Source: JAWCLZ01 sp037443105 (GTDB taxonomy: Archaea > Halobacteriota > JAWCLZ01). Taken from it: a DNA stretch of 42,121 bases. The DNA lies in assembly GCA_037443105.1 (NCBI GenBank), contig JBBIOZ010000002.1:1-42121 (forward strand), in the 5' to 3' direction. Under the pieces are notes generated by a model. It was not told the origin of the DNA. It was given only the letters and a program-made list of their open reading frames with translations, and searched no databases. The stretch's first letter is position 1. Each line of letters starts with the position of its first letter. Shown here piece by piece: positions 6,137-15,906 of this stretch. Both the position numbers and the translations under genes were made by a program.

Positions 6137-7642
6137 ATGGGTAGCGATAATATGGATGCAGATAAAGATATACTGCGCCAAGGGCGATTTAAGGTGGATG
6201 CTGCAGAGGATGTCAAACAATTCACTGCCTCGATAAGAGCTGATGAATGGATTTTTCAAGCTGATATAATGGTTGATAAGGCGCACGTAATAATGCTCAG
6301 AAAGTGTGGGATAATCAACAAGTTGGAATGTGCAAATATCCTGCAAGCATTGAGTAAAATTGAGCGCCAAGGTGTAGATGCTCTTGACCTATCTAAGTAT
6401 GATGATGTGCACATTGCAATTGAATCGCAGTTGATTAAGGAAATAGGGGAAGAAATAGGTGGAAAGATGCACATTGCAAGGTCTCGCAATGATGAAGTCG
6501 CAGCTTGCATAAGAATAGCTCTTCGAGGGGAATTGCTTGCATTAATGCTTGATCTTTTGAATTTGAGAAAGGTGCTGCTGAAGAAAGCTGAGCAGCATGT
6601 TTATACATTGATGCCTGGTTTCACCCACCTCCAGCATGCTCAGCCCACCACTCTTGCTCACCACCTTTTAGCTCATGCAGATGCACTTAAGCGGGATTTC
6701 GACCGCCTAGCTCAAGCTTACCCGCGCGTGAATTTAAATCCCCTGGGCAGCGCCGCTCTTGCAACGACAGGGTTTAATATCGACCGCGAGCTAACAGCTA
6801 AGCTACTTGGCTTTGATGGGCTAATAGAGAACTCCATGGATGCTACTTCAACGCGCGACTTTGCAATCGAAGTACTTGCTGCAATTGCAAATCTCATGGT
6901 CAACCTCAGCCGTATCTGCGAAGAGCTTATAATCTGGAGCACGCCTGAATTTAACTTCATTGAATTAAGTGAGAAATATGCTTCCACCAGTTCGATCATG
7001 CCTCAGAAAAAAAACCCAGATGCACTTGAACTTGTGAGAGCCAAAACTGGCACTGTAGCTGGCAGTTTATCGGCTGTACTTGCAATCTGCAAGGCACTGC
7101 CGATGAGTTACAATCGCGATCTGCAGGAAGTAACACCACATCTCTTAACCGCTTTGAATATAGCTCGAGCTTCCACAAGGATTTGCAGCGGTGCAATTGA
7201 TACAATGGAGGTGAATATGAAGAGAATGCAGGAAATGGCAGCCTCCGGCTTCACCACTGCTACTGAGCTTGCTGATACAATTGTACGCACATGCGGCATA
7301 TCATTCAGAACAGCTCATCAAATAGTTGGTACAATTGCAAGGGAAAAAGGTGAGATAACGCTAGAGAAGCTGGATAAAGCTGCGCTTGGGGTAATTGGCA
7401 GAAAGCTCAGTGCAGCTGGATTAACAAATGCGCTTCTGAAAAGAGCCTTAGATATCAAGCAGAATATAGAGGTCAGAAGAGTAAGAGGCGGGCCTTCTCC
7501 GAGAGAGGTTATGCGAATGATTCTCGATCGGAAAAAGGTATTGAGCAATGATAATAAGCTGGCAAGGAATAAAATCGTGAAAATTGAAAGAGCAAAGCTT
7601 GAACTAGAGCGAGCAGTGAAGGGTGAAGCTGATGAATGCTAA
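6137..7642 (+). CDS. argH: Argininosuccinate lyase
   Basis: ArgH splits argininosuccinate into arginine and fumarate in arginine biosynthesis. The fumarase/aspartase superfamily signature SSIMPQKKNP with the catalytic serine loop is at residues 285-294. IARSRNDEVAA near 114-124 and MPGFTHLQHAQPTT near 158-171 are the other conserved regions. At 501 residues it is slightly longer than average, with a C-terminal basic helix. The ATG at 6137 follows GGTGAAC. The 3' end overlaps the start of gatD by 11 bases, so arginine synthesis and tRNA-Gln amidation genes are co-transcribed. Confidence 0.96.
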   Translation: MGSDNMDADKDILRQGRFKVDAAEDVKQFTASIRADEWIFQADIMVDKAHVIMLRKCGIINKLECANILQALSKIERQGVDALDLSKYDDVHIAIESQLIKEIGEEIGGKMHIARSRNDEVAACIRIALRGELLALMLDLLNLRKVLLKKAEQHVYTLMPGFTHLQHAQPTTLAHHLLAHADALKRDFDRLAQAYPRVNLNPLGSAALATTGFNIDRELTAKLLGFDGLIENSMDATSTRDFAIEVLAAIANLMVNLSRICEELIIWSTPEFNFIELSEKYASTSSIMPQKKNPDALELVRAKTGTVAGSLSAVLAICKALPMSYNRDLQEVTPHLLTALNIARASTRICSGAIDTMEVNMKRMQEMAASGFTTATELADTIVRTCGISFRTAHQIVGTIAREKGEITLEKLDKAALGVIGRKLSAAGLTNALLKRALDIKQNIEVRRVRGGPSPREVMRMILDRKKVLSNDNKLARNKIVKIERAKLELERAVKGEADEC

Positions 7643-8879
7643 AACAGGCGATTGCGTTAGAATAGAGAAGAAAGGCAAAGTGTACAGTGGCATATTAATG
7701 CCTTTCAGCGGGGACTATATTGTGATCAAACTCGACAGCGGCTATAACGTGGGAATAAAACTAGATAGCGATACCAAAATCGAAGTGATAAAACCTAGAG
7801 AGGGGGAGGCATGCAGAGCTATTGCTTTTCCAAAGCAAAATCCAGCTCTCCCTAGAATTTCAATCATATCCACAGGAGGCACTATCGCAAGTCGAGTGGA
7901 TTACCGTACCGGAGCAGTTTCCCCTCAATTTGATGCAGAGGATATTCTCAGTGCTATCCCTGAATTAACTGAAATTGCAAACTTCGATGCAGTCGTACTA
8001 TGCAGCATCTTTAGCGAGAATATGACGCCGGATATCTGGATCGATCTTGCTAGAGCAGTTGCTAAAAAAATTGAAGAGGGAGCAAGCGGAGTTATGATAA
8101 CTCACGGTACCGATACAATGGCTTATACTGCTGCAGCTCTCTCATTTATGGTGCAAACACCAGTGCCTGTGGTACTTACAGGCTCTCAGAGGTCTGCGGA
8201 TAGACCCAGCAGTGATAATGTGATTAATGCAGTCTGCGCTGCAGCAGTGGCAGTAAGCGATATTGCAGAAGTGGTCGTAGTGATGCACGGCACTACAAGC
8301 GATGATTTCTGCTTCATTCACAGGGGTACAAGGGTGAGGAAAATGCATACATCAAGGCGCGATGCCTTCAAATCCATAAATGATATACCCTTGGGCATCG
8401 TTGAATATCCCTCTCGCAGAATTATCCCAAAGCAAAGATATGTAAAGCGAGGCGAGAAGCAATTGCTATTGAGGGACAAACTGGAGCAAAAATGCGCCCT
8501 CATTAAATTTCATCCGGGAATGAGCGTTGATGTGCTGCGGTATTATATTGAAAGTGGATATAAGGGCATAGTCTTAGAGGGCACAGGCCTCGGACACGTG
8601 AATTCAAGCTGGATTGATTATTTGAAGAAAGTTGATGTCCCGATTGTTATGACTTCACAATGTCTGCACGGTAGAGTATGCGATCGCGTATATGACACTG
8701 GTAGAGATCTGCTTAAGGCAGGGGTAATCGAGGGTGAAGATATGCTTCCTGAAGTAGCACTTGTGAAGTTAATGTGGGCGCTGGGGCAGAGCTCTGATAG
8801 AGAGGAGGTAAAGAAGATCATGCAAATGAATATCGCTGGGGAAATAACGGAGAGCAGCAGGCATGAAGCTGAATTTTGA
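7632..8879 (+). CDS. gatD: Glu-tRNA(Gln) amidotransferase subunit D
   Basis: GatD is the asparaginase-like subunit that releases ammonia from an amide donor for GatE, which converts Glu-tRNA(Gln) to Gln-tRNA(Gln). An N-terminal beta-barrel (about residues 1-75) precedes the asparaginase domain. Active-site blocks are STGGTIASRVDY near 78-89, HGTDTMAYTAAAL near 155-167, and GSQRSADRPSSDN near 180-192. The ATG at 7632 follows GGGTG; a GTG three codons earlier is also possible. The 3' end overlaps gatE by 17 bases. GatDE occurs only in archaea and implies that this organism lacks a glutaminyl-tRNA synthetase or does not depend on one. Confidence 0.96.
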   Translation: MNAKTGDCVRIEKKGKVYSGILMPFSGDYIVIKLDSGYNVGIKLDSDTKIEVIKPREGEACRAIAFPKQNPALPRISIISTGGTIASRVDYRTGAVSPQFDAEDILSAIPELTEIANFDAVVLCSIFSENMTPDIWIDLARAVAKKIEEGASGVMITHGTDTMAYTAAALSFMVQTPVPVVLTGSQRSADRPSSDNVINAVCAAAVAVSDIAEVVVVMHGTTSDDFCFIHRGTRVRKMHTSRRDAFKSINDIPLGIVEYPSRRIIPKQRYVKRGEKQLLLRDKLEQKCALIKFHPGMSVDVLRYYIESGYKGIVLEGTGLGHVNSSWIDYLKKVDVPIVMTSQCLHGRVCDRVYDTGRDLLKAGVIEGEDMLPEVALVKLMWALGQSSDREEVKKIMQMNIAGEITESSRHEAEF

Positions 8880-10767
8880 AAAACTTGGATTGAAAGCAGG
8901 TCTGGAGATACATCAGCAGCTTGATACAAAGACCAAGCTTTTCTGCAACTGTCCAACGAAGCTTAGAGACATAAAGGATTCAAATGGAGAATTTATACGC
9001 TATCTGCAGCCAATGCAAAGTGAACTTGGAGAAGTGGATCAAGCAGCATTAGCTGAGGCCATGCTTAAGCGCAAATTCATTTATAAGGCCTATGATACCA
9101 CTTGCTTGGTGGAAAATGATGAGGAGCCACCGAGGTGTATGAATGAAGAGGCTCTTCGAATCTGCCTTGAAATCGCTCTTCTACTTAACATGCAAGTGGT
9201 TGAACAAGTGCACGTCATGCGCAAAATAGTAATCGATGGTTCCAATACCTCTGGCTTCCAGAGAACCGCTCTTGTAGCGACAGATGGCTACCTTGAAACC
9301 AGTGAAGGAAGAGTCAGAATCCATAGCCTCTGCCTCGAGGAGGAGGCAGCGCAAATTGTTGCGCTAGATAAAGACTCTGTGACATATTCTCTAGACCGCC
9401 TTGGAATACCGCTTGTGGAAATAGGCACAGCTCCGGATATAAAATCTCCTCAGCATGCTAAAGAAGTGGCGAGGCAAATTGGCATGCTTCTAAGATCTAC
9501 GCGCAAGGTAAAGCGAGGTATTGGCACAATTCGCCAGGATGTAAATATCTCAATCAAGGATGGCGCGAGGGTTGAACTCAAGGGTGTTCAAGATTTAGAT
9601 TTGCTGGATGTAATTGTAGAGAGAGAAGTACTCCGCCAGCTGAATTTGCTTGAGATCCGCGAGGAATTAAGGAGGAGGAATGCAGCTGATTTTGCTCCTG
9701 AGATTTACGATGTCACTGAGGTATTTGCTGATACAAAATCAGCTGTAATTGCTAGAGCCCTTAAAACTGGAGGTAAAGTGCTAGCGGCAAAGCTGCCTAA
9801 ATTTAGCTCAATACTTGCTAGAGAAATTCAGCCCGGCAGGAGATTTGGAAGCGAGCTGGCTGACTACGCCAAGCGCTTTGGCGTTGGAGGAATATTCCAC
9901 ACAGACGAATTACCAAGCTATGGCATAACCAGCGAGGATATAGCCGTGCTTCGCAGCAGAATCAATGCAGCTGAAGGTGACTGTATAATATTAATTGCTG
10001 ATATCGAAAGCCGGGCTAGAAATGCAATTCTTGCTGCACTTGATAGGGCAAAAATGGCCCTGAAAGGTGTTCCTGAGGAAACAAGGCGGGTGCTCGCTGA
10101 TGGCAACTCTTCATATATGAGACCCCTGCCAGGAGCAGCGAGGATGTATCCTGAAACAGATGTCCCCCCGGTTGCAGTAGACTTAAAGCTGCTGGAGAAA
10201 ATAAGAGCCAGCCTTCCAGAAACCCTTGAGAGCAAAAAGAAGCGTTATATGCAGAAATATGGTTTGAATGAAGAATTAGCTGAGCTTATAGCCAATTCTA
10301 TGAACTTCGAACTCTTCGAGCAAGTGATGAATCAATTCCAAGTGCCACCTACGATTGCAGTTAGAACACTTGAAGTGATTCCGCAGGAACTCAAGCGAGA
10401 TGGAATTCCTGTTTGGCAGCTCACTGAGGAGCACTATATGCAGATCTTTGATCTGCTGAGCAAGCAGAAACTTGCTAAGGAAGGCATACCAAGTGTTTTG
10501 AGATTGCTTGCTTTGAATCCAGAGAGAAGCGCTGAAGCAGCAGCAAAAGAACTTGGACTGGGTGTGGAGATGAAAATGATAGAGCAAGAAGTGGAAAGAA
10601 TTATTCAGCAGATTGTGGAAGAAAGAAAGGAATTCATCGAGCAAAAAGGCAGAGAGGCGCTGAATCCACTTATGGGAGTGGCTATGAAGCAATTCAGAGG
10701 AAAGGTCGATGGCAAACTGGTGAGCAAGCTCCTTGAGCAAAAGATCGAGGAACTGCTTGAGAAATGA
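8863..10767 (+). CDS. gatE: Glu-tRNA(Gln) amidotransferase subunit E
   Basis: GatE binds tRNA(Gln), phosphorylates the misattached glutamate and transfers ammonia from GatD. The N-terminal GatB-like kinase core starts with AGLEIHQQLDTKTKLFCNCP and includes VVIDGSNTSGFQRTA-like sequence near residues 122-137 (IVIDGSNTSGFQRT here). A GAD domain follows (about 290-400), as in archaeal GatE and bacterial AspRS, which separates it from GatB. The C-terminal helical and YqeY-like tail domains cover about 430-634. At 634 residues it is full length. The gene is co-transcribed with argH and gatD. Confidence 0.96.
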   Translation: MKLNFEKLGLKAGLEIHQQLDTKTKLFCNCPTKLRDIKDSNGEFIRYLQPMQSELGEVDQAALAEAMLKRKFIYKAYDTTCLVENDEEPPRCMNEEALRICLEIALLLNMQVVEQVHVMRKIVIDGSNTSGFQRTALVATDGYLETSEGRVRIHSLCLEEEAAQIVALDKDSVTYSLDRLGIPLVEIGTAPDIKSPQHAKEVARQIGMLLRSTRKVKRGIGTIRQDVNISIKDGARVELKGVQDLDLLDVIVEREVLRQLNLLEIREELRRRNAADFAPEIYDVTEVFADTKSAVIARALKTGGKVLAAKLPKFSSILAREIQPGRRFGSELADYAKRFGVGGIFHTDELPSYGITSEDIAVLRSRINAAEGDCIILIADIESRARNAILAALDRAKMALKGVPEETRRVLADGNSSYMRPLPGAARMYPETDVPPVAVDLKLLEKIRASLPETLESKKKRYMQKYGLNEELAELIANSMNFELFEQVMNQFQVPPTIAVRTLEVIPQELKRDGIPVWQLTEEHYMQIFDLLSKQKLAKEGIPSVLRLLALNPERSAEAAAKELGLGVEMKMIEQEVERIIQQIVEERKEFIEQKGREALNPLMGVAMKQFRGKVDGKLVSKLLEQKIEELLEK

Positions 10768-10776
10768 GGTGCAAAT

Positions 10777-11817
10777 TTGAGAAGAATAGCTATTCTAGCA
10801 ATTGCTTTTGCAATTTCTCATTTGGTTTCCTCAGCTTATTCATATATTCCTCCAAATCTTAATAAATTTGGCCAAGATTTTTATACCGTATATGCAGAGC
10901 CAAGTTTAACAGCAAGTTTAATGGAAAGCAATGAATATTACCCAGGCGATACAGCTGCAATATTGATTCAGATAATGAATACAGGCAAGGTGGAGGGCTT
11001 TAAATGCGAGAGAGAACCTAGCGATGCCAATGAAATAGCACTGGCAAAGCTGGAAATGGAGCTTGAAAATCAAGCCACAGCTGCATTAGGGGTACTTGCA
11101 ACCCTTTCAGCAGAAGAAGGAACGCCTGTGGATGTCAAAACCGGTACTCAAGTGGTTGGATCTTTGAGAAGCGGAGAAATCTCAGCCCCTGTTCAATTCT
11201 ATATTGAGATACACGAGAATGCAAAAGCAGGTGTCTACAGGCTCAAGCTAAGGCTTGAGTATGACTATCAAAAGGATGTTCAAGTTGAGGGCAATGTCTC
11301 GCAAAATAAAGTTAACTGTAACTACTGGTATGAGAGCAAAAATCAAACTCTCTACCTTGAGATAGCGATAAAGCCTGAAGCACACTTCAGAGTCAAAGAA
11401 GTCACAAGCAATTTAATAGCTGGTGAAGAGGGTATTCTTCAGGTAATTTTCGAAAATACAGGCGAAGAACTCGCGAGAGATGCAATTGCGCAGATCAAAG
11501 TTGTGGATCCATTTAGCAGTTCAGATTACACTTCATATTTAGGCGATCTTAAGCCGGGTGAAACCAAGAAAGCTGAGTTCAAGGTTAAAGTGGATAGAGG
11601 AGCGATCCCCAAGAACTATTATATAATAGCTGAGATAAAATATGAAAACTCCAAGGGTAAATTGCTGACCTCGGAAAGCATAAAGGTGCCTGTGACTGTA
11701 TTGCAGGCAGAGACGCTGGAGCAACAGGTTCAGAGAAATCTACATCTAATAATTTTCATAATCGCAGTATCAACAGCGCTGGTAGCTTACATTGCTTACC
11801 GCAGAAAGGAGAGATAG
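10777..11817 (+). CDS. Secreted, membrane-anchored Ig-like (CARDB/NEW3) protein
   Basis: The 346-residue protein has a signal peptide (residues 1-21, IAILAIAFAISHLVSSAYSY), a large extracytoplasmic part, and one C-terminal helix (about 322-341) followed by RRKER. The external part contains two beta-sandwich regions. The second (about 195-310) has the phrase LKPGETKKAEFKVKVD, typical of CARDB/NEW3 domains in archaeal COG1361 surface proteins. The start is TTG with GAGGTG upstream. The gene precedes an ABC ATPase and permease in one operon, an arrangement common in archaea, so it is probably the external partner of that exporter. The substrate is unknown. Confidence 0.8.
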   Translation: MRRIAILAIAFAISHLVSSAYSYIPPNLNKFGQDFYTVYAEPSLTASLMESNEYYPGDTAAILIQIMNTGKVEGFKCEREPSDANEIALAKLEMELENQATAALGVLATLSAEEGTPVDVKTGTQVVGSLRSGEISAPVQFYIEIHENAKAGVYRLKLRLEYDYQKDVQVEGNVSQNKVNCNYWYESKNQTLYLEIAIKPEAHFRVKEVTSNLIAGEEGILQVIFENTGEELARDAIAQIKVVDPFSSSDYTSYLGDLKPGETKKAEFKVKVDRGAIPKNYYIIAEIKYENSKGKLLTSESIKVPVTVLQAETLEQQVQRNLHLIIFIIAVSTALVAYIAYRRKER

Positions 11818-11845
11818 AGGTAAAAGATGAAGAGGTAAAAGATGA
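11817..11845 (+). repeat. 14-bp tandem repeat duplicating the ribosome site and start
   Basis: GAGGTAAAAGATGA occurs twice, at 11817-11830 and 11832-11845. Each copy carries a GAGGT ribosome site and an ATG. The first ATG (11827) opens a two-codon frame (ATG AAG AGG TAA) and the second (11842) is the ABC ATPase start. This looks like a local duplication of the translation initiation region. Confidence 0.75.
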
Positions 11846-12816
11846 GCGATGAGTTGATTCAAGTTAAAGGTTTAACTAAAAAATTCAACAGCTTCATCGC
11901 CGTAAATCAAATCAGCTTTGCCATTAAAAAAGGAGAGGTCTTTGGACTCCTAGGCCCAAATGGCGCCGGGAAGTCCACAACTATAAGCATGCTTTGCTGT
12001 CTATTAAAACCAACTTCTGGAACTGCGCTGATAGATGGCAAGGATATAAATAAAGAGGAGCTTGAGATCAAGAAAATAATAGGCGTTGTGCCGCAGGAAA
12101 TCAGTTTATATCCCACCTTGAGCGCCTATGAAAATCTCAAATTTTATGGCACAATCTATGGATTAAGCAGCAGATCTCTGAAGAGGCGAATCTGGGAAGT
12201 ACTCAAGGATCTAGGGCTTGAGAATCGAGCTCACGAGCGCCTGGAGCATTTCTCAGGGGGGATGAAGCGAAGGCTAAACATCGCTGCTTCGATACTGCAC
12301 AAGCCAAAAATATTATTCTTGGATGAGCCAACTGCAGGAGTTGATGCGCAGTCGCGCAGAGATATCTATGAAATGATAGAGCGGCTTAACGACGAAGGCC
12401 TTACCATACTGCTTACAACTCATATTATGGAAGAAGCTGAGAGACTTTGCGACCGAATTGGCATCTTAGATGGAGGAAAGTTAATTGCACTTGGCAGTTT
12501 AGAAGAATTGCTTCAACTTGTAGAGGAGGCTGATGTGATAGAAATAAGCGCTAGGAACATTACTGAAGAAATTGTTGAGTTATTGCACAAAGAAGCAGGA
12601 GTGAAAAAAGTTTCAGCAGCGGGAAACAGTTTAACTATAACAGCCAAGCATAATCGAGAGCTGCTGCCAAGAATAGTGCAAAAAATAAACTCAATGGGCG
12701 GTAGAATTGAATCCATAAATATAACAGAACCCACCCTTGAAACTGTGTTTCTGCATTTAACAGGCTATAAGCTTAGGAGAAGTGAATATGAAATTTCTGA
12801 CTATAGCGCTCAATGA
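11842..12816 (+). CDS. ABC transporter ATP-binding protein (ABC-2 exporter type)
   Basis: The ATPase has Walker A GPNGAGKS near residues 38-45, a Q-loop (VVPQE) near 84-88, the signature FSGGMKRRLNIAASI near 137-151 and Walker B ILFLDEPTAG near 158-167. The H-loop is TTHIMEEAE. The C-terminal 90 residues match the extra domain of drug and polysaccharide exporter ATPases (DrrA-like). The 3' end overlaps the permease start. With the secreted Ig-like protein it forms a three-gene export module. Whether it moves a drug, lipid or surface component cannot be told. Confidence 0.92.
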   Translation: MSDELIQVKGLTKKFNSFIAVNQISFAIKKGEVFGLLGPNGAGKSTTISMLCCLLKPTSGTALIDGKDINKEELEIKKIIGVVPQEISLYPTLSAYENLKFYGTIYGLSSRSLKRRIWEVLKDLGLENRAHERLEHFSGGMKRRLNIAASILHKPKILFLDEPTAGVDAQSRRDIYEMIERLNDEGLTILLTTHIMEEAERLCDRIGILDGGKLIALGSLEELLQLVEEADVIEISARNITEEIVELLHKEAGVKKVSAAGNSLTITAKHNRELLPRIVQKINSMGGRIESINITEPTLETVFLHLTGYKLRRSEYEISDYSAQ

Positions 12817-13966
12817 CTTGAGAATCCTCTCCAAAGATCGAAGAGCACTGGTGCTCATGTTCCTGCTCCCAATGATAATAATCACAATAGTGGGCCTAGC
12901 ACTGGGAGGGATATGGGGAGGGGGAATAAAAATTCATGTTCTGGTGGTTGATCAAGATAACGCCAAAATCTCCCACTACTTCATTGACTACTTAAATGGT
13001 ATAAGTGTTTTGAATGTGGATGTTGAAGCAAATGAATTCGCAGGCAGAGAGATGGTTAAAAGCGGCAGATATGGACAGCTTATAATAATACCTCCGGATT
13101 TCAGCAAAAAGGTGCTTTCAGGTAAAAATGCCGAGATCATAATCGTTGAAAACCCAACGCAGGAGAGCTCAAGCGCTGTGGTGGAGAAAATAGTTGAAGG
13201 TTTCACAAATCGCGTTTCAAGCAATGTGATAGCTGTGAAAACTGTGAATGCATTTGGAGTCCCGGTTTACTCAGAAAAGCAAATCGACAGAATAGTAGCT
13301 GTTGCAAATAAATTCGCTGAACCGATGCCTGTGAGCATAGCTGTTGAATCAACCTCAAAAAGCAGAACCCTAGATCCCTTCACTCAAAACGTCCCTGGAT
13401 TCTCAATAATGTTTCTCCTTCTTACCTGCGCTCAAAGTGGATCGGTGGCTATTTTAAGAGAAAGAGAAGCAGGTACATTGAGAAGGCTGCTCACTGCGCC
13501 CGTCAAGCGCTCTGCAATAGTTGCAGGCAAACTGATAAGCAACTACCTCAAGGGATTGATTCAAATAACCGTACTCCTGTTATTCGGCCACTTAGCTTTT
13601 GGCTTAAGCTTGGGCGAGGACTACTTTGCTCTGGCGGTGCTTGTAATGGCAACCACAGCTCCAGCTGCTGGACTTGGAATTTTAATCTCAGTTTTTGCTC
13701 GAACAAAGGACCAAGCGGAATCACTTGCAACTGTTATAGTACTCTCGATGTCAGCAATTGGAGGTAGCTGGTGGCCTATCTTCATAATGCCGGAGTTCAT
13801 GCAGCAGCTAGCGCACGCTACGATAAATGCCTGGGCTATGGATGGATTCTATGATTTACTCTGGCATGGCTATGGACTTGCAGAGGTTCTACCTGAGATA
13901 GCGGTTCTACTTGCAATGGCATCGATATTCCTAGCAATTGCAGCAAGCAAATTCAGATTTGAATGA
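12788..13966 (+). CDS. ABC-2 type permease
   Basis: The permease has one N-terminal membrane helix (about residues 24-42), a large extracytoplasmic domain (about 45-215), then five or six helices to residue 390. This is the ABC2_membrane_3 (YhaP/DrrB-like) topology. The phrase REREAGTLRRLLTAPVKRSA is the coupling segment typical of these exporters. The ATG at 12788 follows TAGGAGAAG and overlaps the ATPase gene by 29 bases; a GTG two codons earlier is an alternative. It works with the upstream ATPase. Confidence 0.92.
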   Translation: MKFLTIALNDLRILSKDRRALVLMFLLPMIIITIVGLALGGIWGGGIKIHVLVVDQDNAKISHYFIDYLNGISVLNVDVEANEFAGREMVKSGRYGQLIIIPPDFSKKVLSGKNAEIIIVENPTQESSSAVVEKIVEGFTNRVSSNVIAVKTVNAFGVPVYSEKQIDRIVAVANKFAEPMPVSIAVESTSKSRTLDPFTQNVPGFSIMFLLLTCAQSGSVAILREREAGTLRRLLTAPVKRSAIVAGKLISNYLKGLIQITVLLLFGHLAFGLSLGEDYFALAVLVMATTAPAAGLGILISVFARTKDQAESLATVIVLSMSAIGGSWWPIFIMPEFMQQLAHATINAWAMDGFYDLLWHGYGLAEVLPEIAVLLAMASIFLAIAASKFRFE

Positions 13967-14073
13967 AGGCTAAAAATAAAATATTTTCAGCTTGCTTACC
14001 AGAGCTTTTAATAAGCTGTACTTCATGGTAGATAAAAAAAAGCACTCAATTGAACAAATAGGAGCGATGAAAT

Positions 14074-15051
14074 ATGGGTGAGAGAATTTCCATAGAAGAT
14101 CTGCCAGGCGTTGGCGTGGCAACTGCTGAGAAATTAAGAGAGGCAGGTTTTAATACAATCGAGGCGATAGCAGTAGCCTCCCCTCAGGAGCTTGCGATCT
14201 CTGCCGAGGTTGGCGAAGCTGTTGCTGCCAAGATAATTCTAGCTGCGAGACAGGCGGCAGACATAGGAGGCTTTGAAACCGGTGATAAGGTTTTTGAGCG
14301 TAGAAAGAGCGTTGGAAAGCTAACCACTGGATGCAATGCCTTTGATGCATTGCTTGGCGGGGGGATTGAAACTCAAGCTATTACAGAGCTCTATGGAGAA
14401 TTTGGGTCAGGTAAAACCCAAGTCTCGCATCAGCTTGCAGTAAATGTTCAGCTCCCGCCTGAGAGGGGCGGGCTTAATGGCTCGGCTATAATGATCGATA
14501 CGGAGAACACATTCAGACCTGAGCGAATTGCCCAAATGGTTAATGGGATTAACAAGAAATTCAAAGCAGATTATTCCCCGGAGGACTTTTTGAGGAATAT
14601 CCACGTTGCTCGAGCTTATAACTCCAATCATCAAATCTTGCTTGTAGACTCAGCTGCTGAGCTTGCAGATAAGCTGCGGGATAGCGATAAACCTGTCAGA
14701 CTCATAATCGTCGATTCTCTAACCGCGCATTTTCGAGCTGAATACGTAGGTAGAGGAACTCTTGCAGATAGACAGCAGAAGCTCAATAAACATATGCACG
14801 ATTTAATGAGATTCGCAGATATAAACAACGCTGCTGTTATAGTTACCAATCAAGTTATGGCAAAACCAGATACCTTCTTTGGCGATCCAACTAGACCAAT
14901 AGGTGGGCATATAGTGGGGCATACTGCTACCTTTAGATTGTACCTGCGTAAATCCAAAGGAGAGAAACGCATCGCGCGCTTGGTGGATTCACCATATCTA
15001 CCCGAATTAGAAGCAGTATTCACAGTAAGTGCAGATGGAATCACGGACTAA
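14074..15051 (+). CDS. radA: DNA repair and recombination protein RadA
   Basis: RadA is the archaeal Rad51/RecA recombinase that forms filaments on single-stranded DNA and drives strand exchange. The N-terminal helix-hairpin-helix region (IEDLPGVGVATAEKLREAGF) occupies about residues 1-60. Walker A GEFGSGKT is at 108-115 and Walker B LIIVDSLT near 211-218. The L2-loop region with NQVMAKPD and GGHIVGHTATFRLYLRK follows. At 325 residues it is normal. A GGAGCG ribosome site precedes the ATG, and a TATA-like CTTTTAATAAG sits near 14003-14013. It appears to be a single-gene unit. Confidence 0.97.
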   Translation: MGERISIEDLPGVGVATAEKLREAGFNTIEAIAVASPQELAISAEVGEAVAAKIILAARQAADIGGFETGDKVFERRKSVGKLTTGCNAFDALLGGGIETQAITELYGEFGSGKTQVSHQLAVNVQLPPERGGLNGSAIMIDTENTFRPERIAQMVNGINKKFKADYSPEDFLRNIHVARAYNSNHQILLVDSAAELADKLRDSDKPVRLIIVDSLTAHFRAEYVGRGTLADRQQKLNKHMHDLMRFADINNAAVIVTNQVMAKPDTFFGDPTRPIGGHIVGHTATFRLYLRKSKGEKRIARLVDSPYLPELEAVFTVSADGITD

Positions 15052-15134
15052 TACATTTCTTGATACCAGCGCTGATTCCCTGGCCTAGCTTTGATCATCA
15101 ATCTATTTATATCGCCTTTCACAATTTATTTTAG

Positions 15135-15833
15135 ATGTTTTCAAAACTGAGTGCAATTGTCACAGATATAGATGGTACAATCACCCACGAGGATAGAAAG
15201 CTGCATTTAAAAGCAATTGAAAAACTTCGCGAGTTAAAAGTGCCAGTTATTCTTGCTACCGGGAATACTGCTTGCTTCACTAGAGCTGCAGCAAAGCTCA
15301 TTGGCACAAGTGAAATGATCATCGCTGAGAATGGCGGAGTTATACTCACTGATGAAGGGGAAATTCTTAATGTGCCGCAGGATTTCAAGGAGAAATGCGA
15401 GCTTGTCTATCGCTTCCTCTCCAAGTATTTTGAGCTGGAAAAGCTGGATGCAAAACTGCGCAGGTCGGAGATTGCGGTGAGAAGAAACTTTAATGTGAAT
15501 AAAGCTCGAGAGATCTTGAGAAACAGCGAGCTCAGCTCTCTAGATATCGATCTGGTTGACAGCGGCTATGCGATTCATATTAAAAGCAAGAAGGTAAACA
15601 AGGGAATTGGATTGAAAAAACTCCTGGAGATAGTTGGTCTAAATGCGGAGGAAATAGCCGCCTTTGGGGATTCGGAAAATGACATTGAGGTTTTCCGCGT
15701 TGCGGGCTACAGCATTGCAGTGGCAAATGCTGTACCTCAGCTCAAGCAAATTGCGAACTATATCGCCAAGCGCGAGCGTGGAGATGGCTTCATTGAGGGC
15801 GTGGAGCATTTAAGAGGGATGGGATTGATATAA
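15135..15833 (+). CDS. pgp: Phosphoglycolate phosphatase, archaeal HAD type
   Basis: This HAD-superfamily phosphatase has motif I DIDGTITHED near residues 11-20, with the nucleophilic Asp and the Asp two later. Motif II is ATGNT near 41-45. The C-terminal motif GDSENDIEVFRVAG near 176-189 carries the metal-binding acids. The cap domain between them is of the Cof type. At 232 residues it matches archaeal phosphoglycolate phosphatase, as known from Thermoplasma; sucrose-phosphatase-like alternatives share the fold. A TATA element (CTATTTATATC, 15103-15113) lies about 25-30 bases before the ATG, so the message is probably leaderless. Confidence 0.85.
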   Translation: MFSKLSAIVTDIDGTITHEDRKLHLKAIEKLRELKVPVILATGNTACFTRAAAKLIGTSEMIIAENGGVILTDEGEILNVPQDFKEKCELVYRFLSKYFELEKLDAKLRRSEIAVRRNFNVNKAREILRNSELSSLDIDLVDSGYAIHIKSKKVNKGIGLKKLLEIVGLNAEEIAAFGDSENDIEVFRVAGYSIAVANAVPQLKQIANYIAKRERGDGFIEGVEHLRGMGLI

Positions 15834-15847
15834 CACTTCATGAAAGC

Positions 15848-15856
15848 TTTAAATAT
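15848..15856 (+). promoter_or_regulatory. TATA box of the secE-spt5-rpl11 operon
   Basis: TTTAAATAT preceded by GAAAGC fits a BRE/TATA pair. Initiation near 15880 would leave a short leader that includes the ribosome site AAAGGAGAG at 15891-15899. Confidence 0.6.
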
Positions 15857-15906
15857 CTATATTAGGGTAATCTTTATCTCTGCTTCATTCAAAGGAGAGA
15901 ATATCA

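Noticed and set aside
10276..10740. Minus-strand frame of 154 codons inside gatE
   Set aside because: It is antisense to a strongly conserved gene and has no family features or ribosome site.
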